Part shown: positions 50,169 to 60,900 of the stretch, in pieces
Position numbering within the stretch: position 1 is the first letter of the stretch
Layout: each line of letters begins with the position of its first letter
Assembly (NCBI GenBank): GCA_028564675.1
Contig: JAOVVO010000437.1
Span: 1-64,000 of the forward strand
Reading direction: 5' to 3'
Length of the DNA stretch: 64,000 bases
Source of the DNA: Onchocerca lupi
Taxonomy: Eukaryota; Nematoda; Chromadorea; Rhabditida; Onchocercidae
Translations under genes and position numbers: made by a program
The notes under the pieces: generated by a model
The model's database searches: none
The model's input: the letters and a program-made list of their open reading frames with translations, nothing else
What the model was told of the DNA's origin: nothing

Positions 50169-50990
50169 ACAGACAATGAAGCAACAAAAAATATTCCATA
50201 CTCGCAATATTGTATAATCACATGTATTGTGAAATTAAACATATCAAATGTGGGCGAAAACTGAAAGATGTCAAATAACGCCATGACAATTATTGTAAAC
50301 AAATACTAAAGGTCAAGTGACGCGACATAGTTTCAAAATTACAACAAACATGTTTACCATCAAAACGCTCCAATTCACAGATAAATGACAAAAATCGACG
50401 CAGCAACAACAACAGTTCGGAGTTCCAAAAGTTCCAGTTCAACAGTTCAAAGCGTCACAACACTAGCAATAATCGGATAATTCACTTCAATGGTATTTTT
50501 TTCTTTTTCGACAAAGGAAAGAATAATCCAGTGATTGATTTGTCTGGATGTTCTCTGATAATTGTTTGTTACGAAGAAACACTCTTCATCAATCAATAAA
50601 ACATTTCTCATTAGCATTCATCTTTATCACACAAGACACGAAAAACCTCCTCACACTTATTGCTGACCTAGCCTAATCACAATAGCAAGAATCAGTCTCC
50701 AACCCAACTAAACTCCAAGAACCAGTCTCTAATCCAACCAAATTACAAACCATCAGTTTTTTTCTAACATCAGAAGCATGCACTTTCTCTTTTATTCTTT
50801 TCCACTTAACCAGACTAAGCTACAGCAAAGCATGTATATAAAAACATGCGCATATTCAAATACACAATGCATCGAAATTTTAAAGCAGTAAGTAAGAATT
50901 TGCGGAGATTTTAGATTTTAAACAAACGAACATTGACATTTTTATTTATATAGATTAGCTGAAGCCAGACACGCGAACGTGGCCGGCCTT
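49195..50990 (+). mobile_element. Helitron, helicase remnant plus 3' region
   Basis: After the helicase stop come 800 bases of moderately A+T-rich sequence with CAACAACAAC and TTCCAGTTC words. It then ends in CATTTTTATTTATATAGAT (50937-50955) and a GC-rich hairpin, CACG-CGAA-CGTG, at about 50971-50982. The 19-mer is shared with the relic at 10231. A definite CTRR terminus could not be fixed, so the right boundary is approximate. Confidence 0.6.
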
Positions 50991-53528
50991 TATAGATTAA
51001 CTGGATCGAACACGAGGATCCAGCTAGCATCAATCATAAAGTGGTTTCACGATAATTTATAATCATGTCATTCGGCCCTGATAATATCATTGATATTGAT
51101 AATAATAATACCATTGATAATAGTAATGATAATATATTGTTCGGCTATTGCCAGTTCATTGATGATATTATTTAATTATTAAAAACAAATGAGAGATAAT
51201 ATTCTTTGTCAATGAGATTACTTTTTTTGTATTCAGTGTTCATTCAGTCATGTAGTACTTGAATAGTGATAATACTTAGTAAGTAATTAATTAACATTGA
51301 TAACTTACTTATGACAGATTAATGATTTGTTGATTGATATCATAGCTTTTTCCAACAAGTCCATGTTCAATCTTTTCCAGTATACAAAATTTGCTGCAAG
51401 ATGAGAATAATATCTAAAATTTCTAATTTCTTGAAATTTGTCAAAGCAGGCATAAAACAGTCACTGGCAAAAATATCCATTCTTTAATACAGTTTTACTA
51501 AGATTGAATTTTAAACAAATTTCATACTCAATTGAAATTTAATTCTATATTTGATATTATAAGGTCAAATATCGTTACCATTAAATCAGAATGCAATCAT
51601 TGGGCTTATAAATAATCTTTGGCCAGGAATAATCACAAGATTTTTGCTTTTTTTTTTTTTTTTCATTGCGGTTGATAAATCATTCACTAAGAATTTGTCC
51701 AACTGACAAAGTGGAATTTATCTAAATAAAGCAGTTCATATGCAATGGTAAAGTACAAAGACCATTTAAATACGAAATAATAATAATTAATATATAATTA
51801 ATATGTTCATATCTGTTTATTACTGCATATTTTCAGTTTGTCTACGTATACAATTTCTTTTCGAAAGAATATAGTTCTTTACAGTTTATTTTATCCCTCA
51901 ATTTTACTTGATCGATATGTCACGAAGATTTGTCTTCTGATATCGAATTTTTTTCTTATAGATTTTTGGAACTTTTATTTGAATTATTTTAAAAATAATT
52001 AAGAAATCAGATTTTCATTGTTCAATGAAATTCATTTATAAACGATCTGAAATAGTTATATGCTATTTTAAAAAGTTAAGGCTGGATGTAGCAGATATTG
52101 TAAACAAATATCTCTGAAGAAGCTTCAATAAAGTATGAATATATTCATTTGTAAATCATCACAAATGATTGCAAATAATTATTTATTATCAAGTTTTTCT
52201 CACTTTTGTATTTCGCTGGTGTTGCAGATTTGAAGATATTTTTTCTTCCATTATCTGATAAACAACTAATTAAAATCTTGAGGATTTTAGTTATTGTTAA
52301 ATTTTTTATTGTTAAATTCACCGCTCTTCAAGTAATTTAATATAAATTATAGATGATGCGAAACAGAATCCATGGAAGTACAGCTTATGTGATCTGGATA
52401 AATGATTTAGCAAGTGATATTATAAACTTTAAAAAAATTGGACTAAAATATCAATATTTAAGATGTAGAATTGAATTATTCAGGCATAATTCTATTGAAA
52501 TTAAATATCTTTGCAAGGAAATTCAAGGATTTTGATTATTTTGAAAAATAACTAAAGTAGCGGTTTTGGTTGTTCCATCTGTTACCGAATTTCAGCTTAA
52601 ACTTAATTGACACAACTTTTAGATTTTTATAATACTGAAAAGATTGGCACGGACTTGAAATTGATTTTTATAACTTATTTATAAATATTCGAGGCAGTTT
52701 AATCATTTCGACAAATTTTATGCAATATTTTCGGGAAAATTATGATATCCAGCAAGCTACGGTTATTAGAAATATTCATCATCTATTGAGGAATTTGAAA
52801 ATTCCTTCCACTAGAGAGTGCTTGACAGTAATACATGTGAATTGAAATTATTATCACGAAAATTCTGCGAGTCGAATTTCCGAAAGTTACCTTTTTTAGG
52901 AACTCATGAAAGGAAAATAAATGGAAGAGCCGAACTTTTCCGGAAAATATTCTTTCTTTAAATTTTTTCTCACTTTATTTGCTTTCGTTTGTTTCTTCTA
53001 CAACTTCTATCTAAATCTTGAAAACTAAATTTAGAAAAATTATGTTTCAATACGAATGATGGAGAAATAAGGTTTTTTTCGTAAAATCTGATGGATTACT
53101 TCATATCAAGTTTATGGATTAAATGCTTCATGATTTCTATTTTCTTTTATCGGTTCACAAGATGTTACTGATAGCCTCTGATTCTGCGCTTCATAATAAA
53201 AGAGTTCGTAAATCGACTACCTTACGGCATACCTCTCTGGGAGAGATTAGCGGACTAATCCCGCTCACTTGTGAAAAGTGATAAAACCCGATTTACTGAT
53301 AAGTCTCATAGAAATGAAAGTGAATCATCCCTCTAATGAATTGCCCCCTAATCTCTTTCGTTTCCCGATGTTTCTTCTTTTTTTTGTTATTTGTTTCGAG
53401 TGGTTCTTTAAAATTATGTTAAAGCGATTCTTTTGGAAACATTACGTTCGTTGCATTCATTTATTTTGTCTGTGCTACGAAAATTTGCATTCAATTGAAA
53501 TTTAAATTGAAATTTAGGTTTTGGAGAA
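50991..53528. other. intergenic region between Helitron and RPAIN gene
   Basis: A+T-rich. An ATTGATAAT/AATAATAAT-rich stretch lies at 51080-51180, and a palindrome-like CTGGATC..GATCCAG at about 51000-51025. A less A+T-rich patch at 53160-53290 is not recognised. An acceptor-like AATTTAG ends at 53517, 11 bases before the next start codon. Confidence 0.45.
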
Positions 53529-54888
53529 ATGTCACAACAGCAACAATGTAGCGTATCGCATCAACATCTTTACAAAAAGAAAAATGTGGATTGGAAAAAT
53601 GAGTTGCGGCAGGTTTGAAAGTATTATTCATGTACTTAATTAATAAATTATATGTGATTTTGTGCTTTTTATATCCCGCCCTTTTTTTGCGACACTTTTG
53701 CGACACAAAAATGATCACCTTTAATTGTTCGGAACTTAATTGAACTTAGCCGTAGAATGGAAACAGTTATAGGAAATTATCCATTTGTAATTTTTGCTTT
53801 GTTATAGTAATACAATAATTATTGCCTCAATATCACTGATTATCATCTATACTTGTACTCGCTAGTTGTTCAAATAGTTGTTTGCTATAATTTAACATCC
53901 ATTTAAAATTTTCAGAAATTTATGCGACGATTGCGAGATGATCGTCAGAGAGCTCTTAACCATGCACGTGGTAAATTTGGACGTGTGAAAACTGATTTGC
54001 TTCTTAAAAGCATAATATGGCATGAAATTAATGCTTTGAAGTTATCAGAGCATGTCACAGATGATGAATTGAATGAAGCTATTCAAGAATTAGAACGATT
54101 TCAAGACGAAATTACTCAACAAGGTTTTTCCATCATCTTATCATTTAGTCTTTTCATAGGTCTACTATAAAAGATGTCGAAAAGTTTTACTTTATTACTC
54201 TCTCTTTCGGAAATGTTGCTTTTGTTTATGAAGGTACACTTATTGTTTGTCGAGTTTCCGAGATTTTGTACATATCAGTAGCAGTTTTTAGAAATAGAAA
54301 GCATGATTGCTTATGAGCAGGAACGATTGGAAGATTTGGCAAATGCAGACAATTCGGTCTTGTGTCCAAGATGCCAGGTGTGGTTCATATTTTCAATAGA
54401 CATTTACTCTTTTTTCTTGTATTATTTTTATAATTAGTTCAATTCAAATTGAAATAGGCCGTTGTGAGAATTCTCCTCTTCAAAATTCCGAAAGTGAATA
54501 TTATAGCATGTTGAATTGTGAAATGAAAATGTTCAGGAATGAAATTAAATCTTTCCTCCCCCATCGATAATAAAAGTTCTCATTCAATGTAGGAGTTATG
54601 ATTTTACTTAAACTTCAGTCTCGATTTAAAAAAAAAATCCTACTTGTATTTCAGTTTGCGAATCTGAATTTTCCAGATGAATATGCACTGAATTGTGAAC
54701 GTTGTAAGCTGCAAGCTCGTTTGACAAAACCATTACCATCTCCTTTCGAACTAATGATTTATTTTACGAAAATTTTCACTTCCCATGCTGATCGAGAATG
54801 TTCAGAAACTCCTACTATAATAGTTCAAGATATTGATAAGTTATTTCTTCGTTGTAATCGATGTTCATTTGATTTTAAAATATTTTAA
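53529..54888 (+). CDS. RPA-interacting protein (RPAIN) homologue
   Basis: RPAIN binds replication protein A and helps its nuclear import, so acting in replication and repair. Exons: 53529-53612, 53916-54123, 54292-54377, 54655-54888; phases agree, 203 residues (human 219). N-terminal block: LYKKKNVDWKNELRQ then KFMRRLRDDRQRALNHARGK, like the human PPWKEAFRQRCLERMRNSR region. An acidic helical middle (EAIQELERFQDEI) and EYEK-like region (MIAYEQERLEDLANADNS) follow. The C-terminal zinc-binding module has CPRC, CERC, HADREC and CNRC, the family order. The start is the first ATG after an SL-like acceptor ending at 53517. The last exon is partly repeated downstream (54909-55053), but the first copy ends in TAA a few codons after CNRC, as in the human protein, so the gene itself looks complete. 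Confidence 0.85.
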
Positions 54889-55053
54889 ATTGAGGTATTT
54901 GTTCTGTTCAAAACCATTACCATCTCCTTTCGAACTAATGATTTATTTTACGAAATTTTTCACTTCCCATGCTGATCGAGAATGTTCAGAAACTCCTACT
55001 CTAATAGTTCAAGATACTGATAAGTTATTTCTTCGTTGTAATCGATGTGCATT
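54725..55053 (+). repeat. 145-bp tandem segmental duplication of the RPAIN last exon
   Basis: Copy 1 is 54725-54869 and copy 2 is 54909-55053, offset 184 bases, with 4 differences by eye. Copy 2 repeats the codons from the KPLPSPFELM block to the CNRC block and keeps an open frame, but has no acceptor directly in front of it and no matching upstream part. It is a non-functional or alternative 3' fragment. Confidence 0.95.
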
Positions 55054-55208
55054 GTATATGATTTCTGTATCCAAAGATCTTTTTGAAAATAGGAAAACTC
55101 ATTCTAAATTTTCAGTTCGGATTCATCTGTCCATTCTTACTTATAGATCTTTTCCTTCTAATTTCGCTGTTATCGTAATTGTTGACATGTTGTTGCTACT
55201 TCGTTATT

Positions 55209-55211
<3 letters not shown>

Positions 55212-55249
<38 letters not shown>
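55212..55249. repeat. 38-base T homopolymer
   Basis: Uninterrupted T run downstream of the RPAIN duplication. The length is likely uncertain because such runs sequence poorly. Confidence 0.95.
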
Positions 55250-55252
<3 letters not shown>

Positions 55253-55544
55253 GTACAAATGCATTCATTAAATCTATCTAAGAAAAGAAATGGAATTTAA
55301 CATGCAATATTTTGTATTTATAGCTTGATTGCATTTTTTCATGTTAAAAAATACACCGGTAAGCATTAATTTTTTCTTTTTTTTTGCCATGTTAATTAAT
55401 CTACGATTCCAAAAATATAGTCTCAAAATATAGTAATAAAATTTTTAGTCAAGAAACACAAATGGATTATATCTTTCCCAATCCTCCAAGTGATAGAATT
55501 ATAAATTATTGTGTATTTTTAAATCCCTTTCAGGATGGCAGGTT

Positions 55545-55922
55545 TTAAATTTGCTGTTTAGGTGTGATATCTGGTGATAAATTGAAATATACATGTGTGA
55601 GAAAATTCCATACATATGACTTATCGATTGTTGCAACTGATGTGATAGCATCAACGGCTGTACAGAGGGCATCAAATCAAATAATGTCTCACTTAGCAAA
55701 TAATTAACAGAAGAAAACTAAGATCGGCTAATTACGATTTATATTACATATAATAAAATGAGGATAGGAGGGGTTTATTGCTTTCAAGAACAGTTGCCAA
55801 GTTGGATTGAGCTCACGTGGAACGAATAAGGGATGTGTATCATCATCTAGTCGTGTAACATCAAAGGAACAGAAGTTGCTACCGAAGGGCTGATTGTTCG
55901 AGGGTGCGAAATCCTTTCGCAT
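55545..55922 (-). CDS. small two-exon gene of unknown function, 72 residues
   Basis: Exons 55922-55817 and 55657-55545 join in phase through a strong donor, C|GTGAGC, and acceptor CTCTGTACAG. They encode a 72-residue protein that includes FGSNFCSFDVTRLDDD, THPLFVPPVDAITSVATIDK and VWNFLTHVYFNLSPDITP, then a stop. Both exons have coding-like composition against an A+T-rich background, and unspliced readings hit stops. There is no signal peptide or membrane segment. An SL-like acceptor, AAATTGTAG, lies about 15 bases before the ATG; one earlier ATG there is out of frame and would give a 16-residue upstream frame. I do not recognise the family. It is convergent with the RPAIN gene. It might be the 3' end of a longer gene, though no in-phase upstream exon was found. 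Confidence 0.5.
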
Positions 55923-57723
55923 ATATCATATGTTTTCTACAATTTGTTCGTCGATATTTCATTGATTGAAGCAGATCAATGAGGTAAATAGCCTTATAAA
56001 TAATACCTATCAAAGCAACATAAAAAATTCCAACTTTTATCACTGTAATAGTATTGACCACATATTATGTTTCGTCGTTCAGTTCAAATAGATTATTTTA
56101 TCATTTCAAATACATTGTGAAGTTAAAATTGCTATTGAAATAATACTTGATTCCACAACAGTTAAAATATAAAATTCAATTTTTTTTAATTGAATGATCA
56201 TATAATTACGTTAAGTTACGTATTATTATTATACAGTACCTCTCATCATATATATATATGGACCTCTGTCCGTAAGGGGATCTATAAAGATTTGGAAAGA
56301 TTTGGATGAAATAATGGAGTACAGTTGATCTGGTCTGGTCGACAGATAGTAGAGGGATTAGAAGTAATTCCATCAGCTGACATGTTACACAGAATTTGTA
56401 ATGTCTTTACATCTTGATACATTATTCAAAACATGCCTTTTCTGATTTTTTCTTAAAAATTTAAAGTGGCAATTAAAAAATTAAATTTCATTTGAAATAT
56501 TTAGCAATGGACCTTTGCCATTACTAATAAATGTGAACATACAATGCTTGAAATAAATTATTAAGTTTAAAATCTTCAGTAACTCGATAATCTATCAAAA
56601 ATAATAAAATTGCGAAAGTTAGAGAAGAGACTAATTTATCAGTGATATTACGTTACATTAGTTAATTATCGCAGAAAATGCCACTTGTTGAAACAGTTGT
56701 TGCTCAGTCTGTAAAAAGAAATGTCTCTCGGGACTAACACTCTTAAGAATATAATTTCAAATTCAAAAATCATTGCCTTTTTTTGAAATTTTTGAAATTC
56801 AACAGCATGCTAATCAGTAGGAAACATGGATAATTGTTTACTAATAATGAGATTAGGTATTGATGAGAATTTAAAGTGTTAGATCTGTTGTAATTCGATT
56901 TGTTAGATGAATTTATATTGTTTATGGAGAAGTGTTAGTCGACCTCTCCCCTTTTTCGCTTTTGGGACGGAGGTCATATGGATGTGTGAAGAGGGAAGGA
57001 TCAAAGCTTCAACTTTTGTTTATGCCAACTTTGACTTATTACTGCTACCTAATTGATTTCTGGGAAGAAGACACTGAGGAACGAAAAATTTTGGGAAAGC
57101 CAGATGTGGCAAAGAATGAGCAAAACAAGTGAAAATTTTCTTTTGATTTTTAAACTTTGATTAAAAATAGCATAACTTTGGGAAATCGATTGCGTAATTT
57201 TGGAAAATATTTCGAATATTAAAATGAGATGTCACAAAATTAGAAGTATTGTTTTTAATATCTATCGATTGTGCCATCACTGAAGTGAATGTTTCAAGAA
57301 CAAGAGAATGATAAAAATTTCTAATCTTGCTTTTTTTTTTTAAAGCCAAATTTAGATTTACAAAAAATAAAAATTATTATTGTCAAATTTAGATTTATTA
57401 AAATTATTAAATTATTACAACTATTTACATTAATACTGAAATAATATTTCTTTTGTTGAATTTTTTATAGATTTATTCTCGGTTGTAATCAGAAAATTTG
57501 GATTTAATCATTGGAAAATTTAAACAAATGACTTTAAATTTGTTATTTTCTAGTGCATTTCTAATTTGTGTAAAAATTTTTAATTTTGAAATTGAAACAT
57601 AAATTTCTTGTTGCAAGTCTAGTCCGATAATTCACTGATATTTGATATTTCTAAAACTGATAATGATAAGAGATAGACGACTTTGCTACTCTACAAATTA
57701 TATTTCGTGCTGTAAATTTTTAG
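55923..57723. other. intergenic region upstream of the aminopeptidase-like gene
   Basis: A+T-rich sequence. A TATATATA run near 56251-56260 and a less A+T-rich patch at 56930-57120 were noticed. Neither contains a supported exon. The minus-strand frame 55879-56061 has a hydrophobic start but reads into the small gene in the wrong frame. Confidence 0.4.
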
Positions 57724-57940
57724 CTATGACAAGAATAAAGTGACGAGAAATAGTACGACAATTGATGATAGGATAAGATGGGTATCATCCTACAATGATT
57801 TTCATCAAATACAACCAACCCCTCCTCCCTCGAATTCCTCCAAGTTACTTCACACCACTGATCCTAAAGTCCAACCCATTCATCAATCGCAGTATATTGA
57901 AGTTAGAGAATTGTCAGCGAGCCATCAATTCCCTCTTCCG
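57724..57940 (+). CDS. possible extra 5' exon of the aminopeptidase-like gene
   Basis: An open stretch of 72 codons follows ATTTTTAG and ends at CCG|GTACTT. It is Ser/Thr/Gln/Pro-rich (QIQPTPPPSNSSKLL) and looks like coding DNA. It overlaps, in another frame, the region just before the aminopeptidase ATG at 57958 and cannot be read through to it, so it may be an alternative first exon, a cytoplasmic-tail exon spliced past 57958, or chance. Confidence 0.3.
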
Positions 57941-57957
57941 GTACTTCTTTTGATACC

Positions 57958-60900
57958 ATGGCACCATCATTACCAGATACCTTCTCAACCAGCGGTATCA
58001 ACGGTATCGCCAATGGTACCAATAGCAATGTTGCTATGACTGACATCTTTCATAAACATCAAAAATGGTTAATTAGTAAAAAGCAATACATCATACATGT
58101 GATGCTAATTATTGCTTTATTGCTCATTTTTTTTGGCATATTTATGGTTTTTACACGTCATAGCAAAAATATACCTGTAAGGTTATCGAAACTTCAAAAT
58201 GCTGGAAATCGAAGTAATGAGCTACAAGTTGGACGGAATGAATCATTATCATCTGATGAGGTAAGCTTTGATTTTTTTTTTCCTTTTAAATTTTTTCAAG
58301 AGTTAAAATTTTTTGTAACATTTGAATTCTCGAAAAATTTTATAATTCGAAACTTCTAATTTGTTAAAATCTTCCATTATTTTTTATTTGTTTTATTATA
58401 TGCTAGAAAGTGAAGAATGTAATTTAAACTTTTTCCTGCAGAATTCTGGCTTTCTATCCATGCCAACTACTACTTCGAACAGCCATAGTTTTGATGTATC
58501 ACAATGTGTCACACCTAACGAGACCAAGAAATGCCTTCAAATTCAGCGCAAAAATTTTCAAACGTATGCAAATCTCGAAATTTGGCAATTTTTTTCTTTA
58601 CTAATTAGTCTAATTCAATTTCCACATCTTCAGTCATGCTCTCATTTCTTTGATCTAAACATTTCCCTTGTCTAATTCTTATGAATGCTTGCAATTCAAT
58701 TCAAATTTCGATCTTTATTCTTTTTTGAAAAATTGACAGCTTCAAGGAATGGAAGGAAGGGTGTCATCAAATTTTTTAGGAAAGCGACTTGTTGCATATT
58801 TATTAATTAAAGCTATTATGTAATTAATTATCTATAAATCCCTGTAGTAAGAGGACAACTCACATTCTCTGCTGAAATAACTTGCGATGTTTAAATGAAA
58901 ATGTTGAAAGAGAAATGTGTCAGAAAATTAATTAATCAAATGGAAAAGATTTCAAGAAACATTACAAATAAATTATTAAACATGCTCTCTAAAATAATTT
59001 ATGCTTTTTCTATCAAAGGACAAATAAGTTTAGCCAAAAAAATGTTTCCAATTTTTAAAATATCGATCTTTTTGAAGTATCAGAGATTTGTAACACTGCG
59101 AGATCTATCACTTTCGTTTGTTTTTCATATTTGCTCAAATGGATTAAGTATTTAATTAGCATCAGGAAAATAATTGAAGCATATTCATAATTCCAGTGAT
59201 ATACAAAAATTTTTATCGAAAAATTGTTTTCTTAAAGCCAAGATAGTGAAAAAAGTTTTTAGTAAATTCATGAGAATGAAACTTTGAGAGATTAAAATCA
59301 AATCGACGAATAAGTTTTACACTCCATTGTATTTTTTGATTTATCCTGCAAAATTTGCCAAAACTTTTTTGCAGTGATGGGACGATACCTTCAGAAGATT
59401 TTGTAGCCAATTTCGGACATTTCATGGGATGGCGTCCGAAGCATTACGAACTTAATATAACCATCAATCGAGATGCACGAACATCTTTTACAGGGAATGT
59501 TAATATTTATGTAAGTTCTATGTAAGTACTCTTAAGGCTCAATCAATGCATTATAGAATTCTGAAATCAAAATAATTGAAAATTTGAAAACTGAAACCAA
59601 TGATATTATTTAGAAATACTTCTCTTTTCCCTGGAAAGTGATTTACTTGATAACTTAAAATGAAAGAAAGAGAATTTGAAAGTTTGTTCTATTTGAGTGG
59701 ATGATCATTTGGATTGGTAGCAGCACAAACTTACTTAATCTATATTTATATCGAATAGTAAAACTTGATTAATCGTTATTATATAACAGAACTCGTTCAG
59801 TTGGCCCTATGAAGCATTTATATGGGGGAAAAATGATCCAAAACTCACTAAGCTTTATCAATATTGGATAATTTTTTCTTCAGAAATTTTGCAGATTAAA
59901 GCTGTTGAAACAACTTCATCAATATCACTGCATGCTGGCCGATCCATCTCTGATATTACTTTGTCGCAAATAAGAGCGCATAATTGCCGTACAGGTGGTT
60001 ACTTGGAAATAACTTTATTTGAAAAAGATTTCTTTTCTATAAAAACACAAGTTTGTTTCTGAAATTTTAAAAATTTAGGAGAAATTTATTGTGTTACATC
60101 GATAGTTTATCATCAAAAAGATGAAGTTTTATCAGTGGAATTCTCCGAACCCATTGGTGTTGGACACATTGTTGCTCTTCAAATTAAAAATTTCTCAAGT
60201 CTACAAGCTTCTGCTGGCCTAATCGTCAAAAGCCCGCAAAAATGGGAACCTAAACGGTGAATTTATTGCTCTTAAATAAAAACAGCATGTAAATCTTATA
60301 AAATTTTGGAAATTTTTAAAAATTTTGTCCTAGTGTTCAAAAAAAATTTGATAGTTTTATAAATTTGTGAAATTCTATTGGAATTTTGAGAAACAGGTTT
60401 AAATATTTGAAGGCCATGGACAGTAACCACATTTTTCCAACTTCGTAATGCCCGTTCAGTTTTTCCGTGTTTTGATTTACCGATCCTGAAAGCGACGATG
60501 AAAATGTGTATCAATCATCAAGCTGGTAGTGAAGCAAGGTATTTGTTTTGATTCTGAGTAAAAAGTTAAATTTTTATTGGAATTCTGATTTCCGGTAAAT
60601 CTATCCAGTACTCCTCTCTGCAGGTTTCCTTTTTGTGCTTGAATTTCCTAAAATAATTATTTTCTAGATCAAACACGAAAATATTTTCAATTTCCAATAC
60701 CAATGGTCGAATCGAAACATGCTTTGAACGCACACCAACAATGAGTAGTTATTTGTATGCTTTCACTGTATTTGACCGAATGAGTTCAATGAAAGAGGCA
60801 GCAAAACCCAACGAATATTTACCTGAAATTGAAGTACTGTATTCGGAAGAAGATAACTTGATCAAACCTGATTGGATCAATACTGAAGCAATCCATGTAT

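Noticed and set aside
54833..55300. 155-codon frame as a separate zinc protein downstream of RPAIN
   Set aside because: It is created by the 145-bp duplication and then runs through a poly-T tract; it has no start context and an incomplete zinc module.
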